DNA of 64,000 nt from Acrasis kona (Eukaryota; Heterolobosea; Eutetramitea; Acrasida; Acrasidae), in the NCBI GenBank assembly GCA_026419775.2, contig JAOPGA020001506.1, positions 1 through 64,000 of the forward strand, read 5' to 3'. The notes beneath the pieces were generated by a model. It worked only from the letters and a program-made list of their open reading frames with translations, did not search any database and was not told the origin of the DNA. This document shows positions 22,076 to 32,535 of this stretch, in pieces; positions within the stretch are counted from its first letter, which is position 1, and every line of letters starts with the position of its first letter. The translations under genes and the position numbers were made by a program.

Positions 22076-22270
22076 TCAACAGCTTCCTCCTATCTTTTGG
22101 AAACAAGTACTACAACCTAACATGGTACACATCACATTGGATACAAACCAGCGTAGAAGATTTGAAAAGGAAAGTTTAAATGGCCTTAATCTACAGACAA
22201 GATCGAAAGCAAGGTGAGTGGGTGGGCAAATATCACTGATAAGGTGATTCAAACCAAGCTTTGCTATCAA
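22076..22270 (-). mobile_element. Second short LINE RNase H fragment
   Basis: The minus strand encodes AKLGLNHLISDICPPTHLAFDLVC, closely matching the AKLGLKNHFINDICPLTHLAFDLVC part of the 20-21.6 kb LINE (residues right after the GNKEAD motif). Only ~50 residues align; both sides run into unrelated sequence. Confidence 0.65.
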
Positions 22271-22303
22271 ACTTGGTTCAAATTATGAGTAACCAAGATA
22301 TTT

Positions 22304-22560
22304 TCTTAGTTTAACCTTGTACCGCTTCTAAAATTTCATAGTTGATGAGTAGAAGATACTTCTTTTTACTTTACATTGTACCGCCGCTTTCTAATAATAA
22401 AAAGTGTTCCAGGTCAGTGATATGAAGATGTTTCTATTTTGCTTTACATCATACCGCCTCTTTTCAAGTAAATTAAAAGTTCAAGGTAGATGGGAATGAT
22501 ATTTTTTTTAGTTTAACCTCGTACTGCCTCCAAAATTCCTGGTTAGTGAAGGACTATATA
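22304..22560. repeat. Degenerate tandem repeat, four units of ~60-73 nt
   Basis: Four successive units share a T-rich lead, TTTA-C-AC-T-GTACCGC-like core and a purine-rich end (cores near 22318, 22377, 22449 and 22520). Spacing between cores is about 59, 73 and 70 nt. No coding potential. Confidence 0.6.
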
Positions 22561-22570
22561 ATAGTCAAGC

Positions 22571-23093
22571 ATCATAATGGTGAGTAGCATAAAATTAAAT
22601 AAAGTTTAAATAACCTTTTTAAAAGTATTTGTTTATAGTTATATTGATGCTGAAGCCGTCCCGTAGGGCTGGTGTGTAAAGGATATAAGAATATGTAAGT
22701 ACGCTGTGTTACTGCAAACTGAGTGTTATAATTTTATTTCACAATTATTTATATAAAGCGTTTACACGAGTAAGTCATCTCAGATTACAATCTCCAATGA
22801 CAACTCTTCACTGCTCTCTAAAATGCAGTATTGGGACAACAATAATCAAATAATCAACACCAAGTTCCCAAGGTCTTTTAAATTGTTGCAAAAACTTGCC
22901 ATACACATATTTGCTGCCAGGTTCACTTATAAAGGGCTCATTTAAATTCTGGGTCTTCCATTTACACTGTACCAGAGTAGTTTTAATTTTGACAAACATC
23001 CTACAACTGACAAGCGTAAAGCTACTATTCATGCTAGTCTACTTAGTTACACTAGTATGGATGTAGTTAAGCGTTTTTCTAGTAAGATACCAG
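22571..23093. other. No supported gene
   Basis: AT-rich. A 74-residue minus-strand open frame (22808-23032) has an ATG but no recognisable motif and lies beside a SINE copy. I treat it as chance or decayed element sequence. Confidence 0.4.
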
Positions 23094-23215
23094 TCAAAAA
23101 GCCACTCCAAGTGTTGAGGAAGATATCAACCATTTTAATGGATTGTGCGCCATCAAATCCGCCAAGCTAGGCGGGCCTTTGGCTGTAAAGAGTCTTTTAT
23201 AAATATGTAAATTTT
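23094..23215 (+). mobile_element. SINE-like copy, diverged, opposite orientation
   Basis: Contains both the 5' block (AAAAGCCACTCCAAGTGTTG and following AGATATCAACCATTTT) and the hairpin block (23159-23174) of the 17763 element, in plus orientation. An internal ~45-nt segment is missing, and the 3' end is diverged beyond CTAATGG. No target-site duplication was found by eye. Confidence 0.7.
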
Positions 23216-23299
23216 TTCTAATGGTTGAGCTTCTGCTAAAATTTTACAATAAGGGAGAAAATAAGTAAGATGAGGAAGATGAAGAGGACAACAGCATAA

Positions 23300-24950
23300 T
23301 CATCACGGGGGATGCTGAGGACAAGTGGATATGGGAATTGCACAGATGTACTCTTATAGAGACTATTACGGCTCACATTGCGGAATGGATTTCTATAGGT
23401 GCTTCAGGTCAGGTATCAGAATGGCTTCAAGGTATTTGTATTCCAGTTGAGTCCTCCAATCGCATTGGTGGCATTGGCAATTACCTTTTCAACAGTCTGC
23501 GTGTATTTGGAATCTGTTTTCCGCATGGATTCAGGCGGGGATCATCAAAAAAGGTTCTTCTCCGTATGGAGTACACCCTTATTTTTGTGTTCCAAAACCT
23601 GGACCAAAATTGTTTTAGTTGGATGTAAGAGATTTGAACAAGTGGATAGACATGTCAAAACATCAATTCAAGATGGAGGGCATCCCTTTATTTTGGATTT
23701 GGTCAGGAGCGCTGGTATTAAAGCATCGATGTTCAGCCTAAATTTGAGCAATGGGTACTTTCACCTCAACATAGACAAGGATTCACAGTCGTTGCTTTTG
23801 TTCTGGTGTGACAATTGCTAGTGGAGATATTGTGTGCTTCCTTTTGGGTACTGCCTCCTTACATTTTTACAAAGGTTGTAAAGGTTCCCATCAATCATCT
23901 CAGGAAGTGGTTACTTGCGAGCATGTACATAAACAATTTCTTTTGTGTCAATATGTCTCGGGAGGGAGCACTCAGGGACTGTTCGGTGATCAAGGATCTT
24001 TTCAAGAAATTGGGTCTTATCAGAGATCTCACAAAGGGCCATTGGGAGCCCACACAACAATTGGTCCGTCAGATTCTGTCTATTCCTACCAAAAAGATTT
24101 TGGAATTGAAGGAAAATATCTCGTACACATTAAACAGATTAAAATTAAATCAGGTGGTCATGGCTCGGGACTTGGCAAAGATTTCTGGTACTATTATCTC
24201 ATTCACAGCTGCCTTTAAAGGTTTTCATTCAGGATTGAATCAAGAGCTTCACTCACAGGTGAAGGATGTGGACCCAAGGGTATCAGGTTGGGATGTGTCC
24301 ATACAGGGTTCTGTTCAGTTGGCTGCGGATTGACATCGGCTTTTAGAGAACATGGACAATTTCAACAGTCGGTTCTTTGGACAACCTTCAAGAATTACCC
24401 AGCTTACTACAGATGCCTCTGGGTATGGTTACGGCGTGTGGTTAAGTTCATTGAAACTGAAGCCTTTAGATGCTATCTGCTCAGACGTTGCTTCTGCCCG
24501 TATTCAACTAGTCTTGGGACTGTGCAACATAGATCGTTTTGCTTCCAACCTCAACAAAAAGCTTCCAAGGTTCAATTCAAGATTCCTCAACAAGAGGGCA
24601 GAAGCGGTGAATGCCTTCTCTCAGGACTGAAATTATACCAAGAGTTAGTTATATGTAAGGTTATAGAATGAAAGGTGGAGGCAGTTATAGTGGTACCAAA
24701 ATGGGAAGCTTCTGTGGTGGATAACATTATAGAAAATTGCAACCAAGTGGATGGATCTCAATGGAAAATGTTTTGTGAAGGGGCTGACAAGGCACATGGA
24801 ACCTTACAATCAGTCCTGGAAAATGGTAGCTGTGCAAATACATGGAGCACTAGCTTCCTGAGCAAAGTATGTAGAGACATAAAACTCAGTAATGTAAACT
24901 CTTTACAGACAGGAATTTATATCAGAGCATGTAGTGAGATCTCACATTAA
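23300..24950 (+). mobile_element. DIRS-type retroelement remnant: reverse transcriptase plus RNase H
   Basis: Translated pieces in shifting frames match DIRS/Ngaro-like pol. They read ILDLV...FSLNLSNGYFHLNID (lDl.sgYfHi), then VLPPYIFTKVV (the LPFGl.APyiFtK block), YINNFF in place of Y(M/L)DDF, and ARDLAKISGTIISF. RNase H follows with QLTTDASGYGYGVW, and then DRFASNLNKKLPRFNSRF (the DlFAs..N..lp.f.sr motif). At least two frame breaks (near 23630 and 23810) and an in-frame TGA at 24331 disable it. The catalytic aspartates of the RT box are Asn. No recombinase is attached. Confidence 0.75.
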
Positions 24951-25610
24951 GCATAGGCTATAATTAAAGAACACAAATTTAATCCTGGAGCAAATAAAAG
25001 AGCCAGAGAGTAATTGTAAAGTAGACAAGGTAAGTTTAAATAAATTCTACATTTGACAAATCTGTAATGTTTTAAATTATTACTGTCAAATGGTGTTACA
25101 GGCCTTGATAGTAATGACATGTAATTATTTGGTATATATAGTTTGTTTATCTGCTACATAACACATTGTCCTTGAATATTGTTGAGGAACTATAGGAAAC
25201 TTAATTGATAATTTGTGTTTATATTCTCTGTTTGCTTGTAAATACTGTGTTACTTTTTTTATTTTTTATTATGTTCAAGTTCAAAAACTTGAACACAACT
25301 TAATTCCAATGGCTTCTAGAAAATTTCAAACATTGTTTACAAAAAAGCATTTATTTACAAAACATTACTTACATTTCTTTAAAATCTTCTACGATCTTTT
25401 ACAAAATAACTTCCTCCTTTCAATCTTAATACCTTTGCAATGGCATTCATTAATGCTCAACCGATTTGTATAGCTGATCCAACATATGCAAATTTTCTCT
25501 TATTTTCAAAAATTGTTGGCATAGTAAAGTGTAAACAATTCCATCACAATCATTTAAATAAGCTGCAACTATATAAAATGATACACAATATTCACTATGT
25601 TTACCATCAA
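24951..25610. other. AT-rich, no supported gene
   Basis: Very A/T-rich sequence between two DIRS remnants. Open frames are low-complexity and lack motifs. Confidence 0.5.
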
Positions 25611-26685
25611 TTACCCTTCTACTAACAAGACTGTATTAGACAAAATGCAGCGTTTCGGTGCGTTGCAATTTATTGCAATCATATACAACTTTCCCGTTAC
25701 ATGGGTGGTTTTAGTAAATTTTACTTTTGAAAATATCAGTTTATATGAGCGGAAATGCTCCTTCACCATACAAATCATGTCTACCTTCTTTTCGGTCAAA
25801 ACCAAATTGCCAACCTCCAAGTTGAACAACACCCCTGAATGCTCTATCCTTTGTGTTGGAGTCAACACACTTTTCTCCGCCGAGATTATGAATCCTAACT
25901 CTTGAAAAAGTTCCACAGTTCTCGCTGTCCAACGAAGTAATGTCTCTCTGTTTGGGGCCAGAATCAAAATGTCGTACAGATAAAAGAAGAGAAGAATGTT
26001 CTCCATCCGAAGAATCTTGACTGCCGCTCCCACTACCTTGGAAAACTCTCGTGGAGCTATATTCAGGCCGAACGGAAGAGTTGTGTACATGTAAGTCACA
26101 TCTTCAAACATAAAACTTAGAATCTTGTAATCTTACCCAATTCTTTGGATTGATGCTCAAATGGTTGTATCCGGACACCAAGTCCAGAGATGTGGCCCAG
26201 ATACCATTCCGCATTGCTTGAGCTATTACCGAAACCGATTCCATCTTGAACTTGATGACCTCAAAGTTTTCGTTGATTGTCCTAAAGTTTATGATCAACC
26301 TCCAAATGTCTTTCTTCGGGACCAAATGAATTAGAGAGACCACTTGCAATTTGGATTTGCTCTTGTCCGTGATGACCTTCACACATTGAGTTTTCACTAA
26401 ATCCTGAATGTGACCTCTCAACCAAACTGCCTGTTCTTTCTGAAACACCCCATTCTGACCCCTGTCTTTTATGATCAAATTATCTGTAGGAAGAGAAATT
26501 CCGTAATGAGTTGTGTTGATGATTGAAGTAGACGCCGAGTACTTTGTCCAAGCCCTCCAGTTCTTTGAATCACAACCTCCACTGAACTCTGACTTTGGAA
26601 GGAGAGTCAGCAAGACCACATCATGTAGACTGGATGTCATGAGTCTTTTTCCCGCGAAATTTCTTGGTTGCCTTCTCATCGTCAA
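25611..26685 (-). mobile_element. DIRS-type reverse transcriptase, frame-broken and active-site mutated
   Basis: Two overlapping minus-strand frames (26685-26104 and 26111-25611) join by skipping one T in the TTT run near 26110. The first has LVPKKDIWRLIINFRTINENF, FKMESV and SLDLVSGYNHLSI (RT blocks 1-3). The second has TLPFGLNIAPREFSKVV (block 4) and FYLYDILILA where YLDD is expected. Copying is therefore not plausible. The downstream RNase H and recombinase are missing. It overlaps the gag-like frame by 65 nt in another frame, as in DIRS elements. Confidence 0.78.
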
Positions 26686-27871
26686 TAGTAGGACGCGGAT
26701 TGGTGGGTTTGGGCTTAGGCTTTGGCTTGGGGATGTTGGTCTTGGGGTTGTTGTTGGTATTGTTGTTGTTGTTGTTATTGTTGTTGTTGACCAGTCTATT
26801 GTTATGAGACCGAATCTGTTGCAATGTCAATGAGACCTGTTTGTTCTTTAGCTTCTCCTTAACCACTGCCGAATGCTTTCTATCAAAGTGATTCTGAGAA
26901 GAATGCATTTTATTGGTAAATGTAGTCGCCTCCTCGGCCGACTTTAAATCCTTGCTCTTCAACGCTAAGTGGGTAAAAGCCACCGAGTTGAGAAGCATAT
27001 CATGACTAGCCATAAATGCACGGTAGACAGGAAGATGGAAAAGAGAAGGGGCTAAAGTGGTAATTAAATCTTCGTACCTGGTCAACCCAACCTCCAGCAC
27101 GCGACCTGTGTGGTTCAGTCTCTCAACCAATTTGAGCAGGACCTGTTTAGCAAAATTGCCGTCCATACTCTTAATAGCATTCAAAGTAGAAGCAGTATCC
27201 AAATTGAATGATTTGGGCCGGAAAGTAGAATTCGGAGCGATGACATCATGAATACCCGTGTCAAAGTCCAAAATGGTTTATAAGCGCCCATCCAGGTTGG
27301 AGTCGGAAGCAACCTTGTGTGAACAAAGTTTGTCCCAGTCCGATTTGTAAGTGGATTTAGGTTTGTCCTCCACCAGAACGGGCTTGTCAGCACTAGAACC
27401 AGAAACATTCCAGTTCAGCGCTTGAAGAGTTTTGACCTGTTCCAAGGTGAATGTAACTTCACTAGGCGACACAATTCTTGTCGCGGGTGGTACCGCACCC
27501 TGAGGAATGGAAACATTGTTATCAACAGGCGCTGGAGCGTCTAGACCCGCCTCCTCCTCGTCTTCCAACCGATCATCCAAATCCTCCTCTTCATCCTCCT
27601 CCTCTTCATCCTCCATTGAAATCTTCCGGAGAATGGGAGGTTTAGCGTAACTCTTCCACAACAGTGGGAGAATTGCATTGCGACGGTCAACATCAGATAG
27701 TAACGCGTCATAGAAGAAAGGAAAGCGGACCTTCCTAGTCTTCATCTTGTCACACAGTTCCTCAAGGTCCATACAACCGATGCTGTTCTTGAGGAAAACA
27801 CCACCCTTCGCTCCGAGCGCATTAACCTTGTCCAAAAGCGATTGTGAAGTTGGAATTTGAGAATGTGACAT
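26621..27871 (-). pseudogene. Gag-like ORF of the minus-strand DIRS element, one nonsense codon
   Basis: Starts at ATG 27871 (MSHSQIPTSQ) and runs in one frame to 26621, interrupted by a single TAA at 27278-27280. It would encode ~416 aa: a helical N-terminal part, an acidic Glu/Asp run (near residue 105-130), a second helical part, and a C-terminal poly-Asn tract followed by a Lys/Pro-rich basic tail. Position just upstream of, and overlapping, the RT frame identifies it as gag-like; sequence alone does not. Confidence 0.65.
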
Positions 27872-27929
27872 AGTGATGTGTAAACGATAAATTTTGAACA
27901 ATCTTTCATAAACACATACTCAACTCATT

Positions 27930-28848
27930 TTAACCGGTCAATCTCCCTCTAAATCTGTTACAATGGGTTAATAAATAAAATAAAGTACATTCTTTATTGT
28001 AGAGGGTAAATAATATTAGTGGGTGGGTATGTGTTTCCGATGGGGCTAGTAAATCTATTCTGTTTTGTTTCATAAAAAGTTTCATTTCGTTGATTGTTAT
28101 CGTGTTCACTCTACCATCGGGATTGATAAATCCTCCTTGCATGTTCCAACCGCAGACAATAATTGTATGGTCTCTCGGCATTTTTTCTTTTTTTTAAAAA
28201 AAACTTTTGATTACTCTCGCTTGCTTTGAGTGAGGATGGTGAGAATTTTATAAACATCTCTTGAAGACGTTCAGTTTTATACATTGTTTGTTCTATTTTG
28301 GATTTTATGCCTTCTGTTGCGATTTGCTTTGATGATATTTGTGTCAACTGAAGTTGAAGATTTTCGATGTGCTTCTTTTGATTTGCACTCTCTCTCCTCA
28401 TTTTAATTAGCAGATTAGAAATTTCTCTGATGAGAGAATCCTCATTTAATGTAGCCTTAATATGTTTCGAATTCTTCTCTCTTATGATCTTCCTCAATTT
28501 TCTTTTGTTTTCAGGTATGTGGTTTAATTTGGTACTCGTGTGAAGGGGGTGTTTGGGATCTTTGATGTTCCAAATAATTGTTCTTTTCAATGCTTTGCAC
28601 ATCTTCACTTTTGCATTATCGAAAGTCTTGGATTTCTTGTTTTGTTGGGTTTTTTTGTGGAGTTTGACGAAGAAGAGTTTCCTTTTTGATCTTTGTTCAA
28701 TTTTATTTTTATTTACCTTTTCAGAGTACAGTTTATGTTCTTCCCTTCTTCTCGAGCAGAAGCCATCCTGGTCTGTAATGGTAACCCATTTAGACCAGGT
28801 CAACCCCTGATTCTGTTTTACAAACATCGAAGGAGTGTAGAAAATCAT
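27930..28848 (-). mobile_element. 5' end of a LINE: ORF1 (basic coiled coil) and start of ORF2 endonuclease
   Basis: ORF1 (28848-28111, 245 aa) is very basic with a coiled coil (LIREISNLLIKMRRES... region) and no CCHC finger. A second frame starts at 28181 with an overlap of ~70 nt. It reads IIVCGWNMQGG...IDLLAPSETH, the N-terminal block of an APE-type LINE endonuclease, and breaks off near 27990. The junction with the DIRS gag start lies close by. ORF1 function (nucleic-acid chaperone) is inferred from position. Confidence 0.6.
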
Positions 28849-28866
28849 TACAAAATATATTTTTTC

Positions 28867-29742
28867 ATGTACCTTTCACGAGATAGGAGCGGATATAGAC
28901 CGGCCAAAAGACAAAAAATATCAGAAGAGGATGTTGTGCAGGAAGTAGAATGGGCATGTGTTCTCCCCAAAGAAATCTTCTCCAAGATATTGTCTTTTAT
29001 TGGACTGAATGCTTGGCCAGTTATAACAACATGTAAAAGCTTCTACTTTTACACGGATATTAATCTTGGTTATGCAAAGCTTTTGGTGGCACAGTTATTG
29101 AATGTCGATTCTACTTCATTGTCTTCATATATTAACATAAAGTGGGGTAGAATATACAAACTCCTTACGAGAAATCACATGAAGGGCAGAATTCGAGCGA
29201 TGGTGCCTCAAAGGCAAGAGGAAATAAGTCACGTGAGGGAATTGAAATCAAACCTAGAGTCTTTACTTGTTCACATTAGTTTTAGAAAATATTGTAGACG
29301 CGATAAGATTCCAAGATGGATGCGAGTGGGAACAATTTTTGATGACCTCCAGCTTACTGCTTACCAAAACGACTGCTATGCTAATGTACTCGAGGTCTGT
29401 GCCAAATGGCGTCTTGTTTGCCTAACTGGTGAGGTCATAGCATTCACAGCCACATATAAATTTGCTGGTGGAACGTGCGAAAAAAAGCACTATTTTAGTG
29501 TATTTACATCACCCAATATTGACATGAAGGATTTTGCTTCAGAAGTCGCAATTGATGAGGAGAGCCGAAAAAAAATTACTTTGAATGTATTAAAGAATTA
29601 CGTTTCCAATTGCCTTGCCATGACTGATTTAGATTGTACTGAATACCGGTATGGATGGATCTATTATGAGGAGCAATTAGACGAAATGTGGAAGGAGAAT
29701 GAAGAAGGTGCAGAAGATTATCTTGGACCCATTGTTCGATAA
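28867..29742 (+). CDS. F-box-like protein
   Basis: 291 aa from the ATG at 28867 (MYLSRDRSGY). The open frame extends upstream to 28693, but that part is antisense to LINE ORF1 and is not believed. Residues ~30-65 (LPKEIFSKILSFIGLNAWPVITTCKSFYFYT) fit an F-box. The remainder has no recognised repeats, with a conserved-looking core around CYANVLEVCAKWRLVC and an acidic C-terminus. Likely an SCF adaptor (inference). The LINE 5' end lies only ~18 nt upstream, so the promoter may be displaced or partly LINE-derived. Confidence 0.65.
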   Translation: MYLSRDRSGYRPAKRQKISEEDVVQEVEWACVLPKEIFSKILSFIGLNAWPVITTCKSFYFYTDINLGYAKLLVAQLLNVDSTSLSSYINIKWGRIYKLLTRNHMKGRIRAMVPQRQEEISHVRELKSNLESLLVHISFRKYCRRDKIPRWMRVGTIFDDLQLTAYQNDCYANVLEVCAKWRLVCLTGEVIAFTATYKFAGGTCEKKHYFSVFTSPNIDMKDFASEVAIDEESRKKITLNVLKNYVSNCLAMTDLDCTEYRYGWIYYEEQLDEMWKENEEGAEDYLGPIVR

Positions 29743-29975
29743 ATTTTACCTCGCAGCGACTTTACCTAATCCTATCAGTTCATCATCCTGACTTTGTTTC
29801 TGCTTATGCTTCAATCGTTTACCCAAAGCTCTTTCACACATGACCGAAAAAGAACAGGCTCGTTCATGAAAAGGCACAACAAATAAATATATATCTAATG
29901 TGAATATGTATTTTCTATACACCAAGAATGTTAGAGGACCATTTTTCAAACTAACTATTATACTTTTTATTATAT

Positions 29976-30998
29976 TTACAAAAGTTTTTGTGTGGTTCCA
30001 TCTTTGAGCTGTTGTAAATGGATCAAAAACTTCCTCCTACTGCCAAATGACATGTTGAATATTGGTTGATGTGTGTCTTCCTCGGTTATAGAATTTAACA
30101 CTTCCCCATCAATCTCTTCTTTGAAAAATGTGACTGCCATTGTGTGCAAACCTATCTGTGTCAACCACTCGCTCACATCATGTGTTGTATATTCTTGTAT
30201 TGTTTTATGGTTCGAAGTGTTGTTGTTGCTCGTGGCGACGGCAGTGTCTTCATGAATTGTCGAATTTAAATCAATCGCAACCATGTCTCCTTGATAAGAA
30301 GCGTCTTGCTGTTCATCGTCGTCGCTTTCAAATTCTGACAATTCCTCCTCATCGTCATCATCAGACTCTTCCTCTTCTGTTGATGGAATTTTATTGCACT
30401 CCAACTCTTCTGCTTCTTTAGGGTGGTATCTGAGAATGTGTTTCAACATGTCAGAAGCTTGAGTTGTTGTTTTATCGCAAAATGAGGGGCGGCCCAAACA
30501 ATGGTAGTGTGGTCCTTTGTGCTTACCGATGACAATATCATTAGAGAATCTTCGGTACATGGGGCACTTGTTTACTTTTTTACACATCTTCGACTGTAGC
30601 AATTTTTTTAATTTCCTTCTTAGCACTTCTTGGTCGATGTTCTCATAAGCTTTATCCCGAACGCTTACTGCTTCTTCCGTTACATCTTTCGTTGGGGTGG
30701 AGGATAATAATCTCGGGCGTTTAGACGGTGACTCGAATGCTGCTTCACTGTCTCTCTTAAATTCGACTGGGATAAGCTTTCGAGATTTTGGGTGCTTTCT
30801 TCGAACATGATCCTTAAGCGTAGCAACTGTCGAGTAAGCTGCGTCACAAAAATTGGGTGCCCCAAAGCAATGATAGTGCGGATTAGTGTAGCGGTGTTTA
30901 TTATAAATGCCACTCATTGAGCATGGTAAGGAACAAGTTTCCCATTTACACCCATCTGTCATTTTTGTGTAGTAAAGGCCAACTTGGATTGAATGCAA
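29976..30998 (-). CDS. Protein with two HYHC-type zinc modules and a C-terminal SAM domain
   Basis: 340 aa (from 30998; the second ATG at 30962 gives MTDGCKWETC and may be the true start). It has two copies of a Cys/His module: C-x4-C ... PHYHCxGxPxFCD ... H-x3-H, at residues ~18-65 and ~145-195. An acidic linker (EESDDDDEEELSEFESDDDEQ) follows, and a SAM domain at ~270-335 (HDVSEWLTQIGLHTMAVTFFKEEIDGEVL). The zinc module resembles a degenerate C2H2 pair with an extra HYHC insertion. DNA binding is plausible; partner oligomerisation via SAM is inferred. Divergent from the broken monooxygenase start at 31022. Confidence 0.75.
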   Translation of the reverse strand: MHSIQVGLYYTKMTDGCKWETCSLPCSMSGIYNKHRYTNPHYHCFGAPNFCDAAYSTVATLKDHVRRKHPKSRKLIPVEFKRDSEAAFESPSKRPRLLSSTPTKDVTEEAVSVRDKAYENIDQEVLRRKLKKLLQSKMCKKVNKCPMYRRFSNDIVIGKHKGPHYHCLGRPSFCDKTTTQASDMLKHILRYHPKEAEELECNKIPSTEEEESDDDDEEELSEFESDDDEQQDASYQGDMVAIDLNSTIHEDTAVATSNNNTSNHKTIQEYTTHDVSEWLTQIGLHTMAVTFFKEEIDGEVLNSITEEDTHQPIFNMSFGSRRKFLIHLQQLKDGTTQKLL

Positions 30999-31021
30999 TA
31001 TCTTGAGAGAGTTTGGCTAAA

Positions 31022-31174
31022 ATGAGCGATAAATACGATGTCATCATATTAGGTGCCGGTATATCCGGCATCAGCGCCGCTTTTCGTTATCGGAAAGACT
31101 TCGAAACTCACTTCATTATAGTTGAGAGTACAAGATTTTACTCTCTTCATTTCCTTGACAATTGCATGAAGTAG
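31022..31174 (+). pseudogene. 5' fragment of a Baeyer-Villiger/FMO-type monooxygenase
   Basis: ATG at 31022 followed by a Rossmann FAD-binding start (YDVIILGAGISGISAAFRY) and the expected IIVE strand. After residue ~33 the sequence switches to LINE-derived DNA (31113 onward) and stops at 31172-31174. The C-terminal part of the same kind of enzyme lies at 34919-35450. The middle (NADPH site and most of the catalytic domain) is absent from the window. Confidence 0.75.
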
Positions 31175-31390
31175 TTGGTTGTCACATATTCGTAACTATT
31201 GTTCCACATTAACAAGCTTTTCATATGACTGTACAGCTTGAATACCAGATAAGCAGTCAGTTAGTATAGTCGCATGTTGGTTATCACGAGAGAGTTGCAA
31301 AGCACGGAGAAAACCAAAGAGCTCAGCTGATTACTCCGGGAATGCGGCCAAATTCATGCTTCTTAAAATCAGATGCATTAAGTTTGGTTG
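31113..31390 (-). mobile_element. LINE RNase H fragment inserted into the monooxygenase
   Basis: Highly similar to 21333-21480: the same GAGAGTACAAGATTT start, and the block encoding CLSGIQAVQSYEKLVN on the minus strand. It continues further (ELFGFLRALQLS, DCLSGIQAV), keeping the RNase H DSLSAIQ-like core that the 21 kb copy has lost. Confidence 0.72.
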
Positions 31391-32220
31391 ACCTTTCAAA
31401 AAGATGTTCTTAAAACAGACGTAGTGAATGCCGACAACATTACCAAGTTTCTCCAAACTCTATTAGAGAAAGGAAAGAACCCACAAAAGTATCACAGTGC
31501 TGTCAATCATGAGTTGTTACGTAACAATCAGCCTATTACCAGTGAGATGGTTGGATATAGAAAGATTCAAAAAGTATTAAACCTCTACGCTCCGAACCCA
31601 GAGAAGGCTAGCCAACCTTACTCATAACAGAGTAACCGTCGACAAGAAAAATAAGGTGTTAATTATTCATTTTGGAAAGCATGATTCTAAGACTGGTGTC
31701 GATGATGTTATCATTTCGGCATGTGATGATAATCATTAAGTATGTCCAAAGATATTTAATCAAGTATGCCGATCATCTGCCAATGGATACTTAATGGGAA
31801 ATAAAAAACAATCAACCTATTGAACAGAGGATCAAAAAGAAGATTGTAAACGGCAAAGAAGAAGTAGCCAAAGTCAGGCATGGTTTGGATCGATATACTT
31901 CACATACTGGAAGGAGAACAATGGCGACATATATGGCACAAGTTGGTTTCTGTGCATCTGAGATTCAGTAAATGCTCTGCCATAAAAATCAGAGCACTAG
32001 TCAAGAGTACGTTGATGCGGATACACGAGTCAGGGCGAGTGCATCAAAAAAATTAGCAGATCGTATAGGAAGTGTTGGCGATCCAACAAGCAGGACCAGT
32101 GAAGAGAATAAAAACGTAAATCAAGAGGAGAGCAAGGAGTTGACGTCTCAAACCGTAGACATCACTAAATGGAACGAGGCAAGCTTTGTTTTCAACAATT
32201 GCAATGTAAACTCCAAATAA
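31388..32220 (+). pseudogene. Tyrosine recombinase remnant (Crypton/DIRS type)
   Basis: The 3' part (31870-32190) encodes HTGRRTMATYMAQVGFCASEIQ, a stop, then MLCHKNQSTSQEYVDADT. This is the catalytic R..T block, the HK box and the nucleophile Tyr of tyrosine recombinases as found in Cryptons and DIRS elements. An in-frame TAA at 31969-31971 and frame breaks near 31627-31740 disable it. The 5' part (31388-31627) is in a different frame and could be the recombinase core-binding region. Confidence 0.68.
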
Positions 32221-32535
32221 ATAGGCATGAGGGCTATTTTCTTTCCCCGCACGCTCTTTTTCTCCACACAATATTGTAATTTGACGGAATTAATTCAAGT
32301 TAATAACTTTATAAAGGCAAAAATTTCTGATATATAGCTAGACATGGTTTGCATGGAATGACAATATTGTAACCTTTTTGTTGTCCGTTATAACAAAAAT
32401 ATTTTTGAAATTTGCCCTTACTAGGTAAGTCATATTGTAGTAATGTACCCTATTTGATGAAAATTTGAAACGGCCGTTTATTAATAGTCTTGGAGAGTTC
32501 TCTCCAAAATTTCTGATATATTGTCAATATTATTA
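32221..32535. other. Spacer upstream of the secreted-protein gene
   Basis: AT-rich, no gene seen; it would contain the promoter of the gene at 32536. Confidence 0.4.

Noticed and set aside
28693-28866. Upstream extension of the F-box gene to 28693
   Set aside because: That part is antisense to LINE ORF1 and lacks F-box-like sequence.
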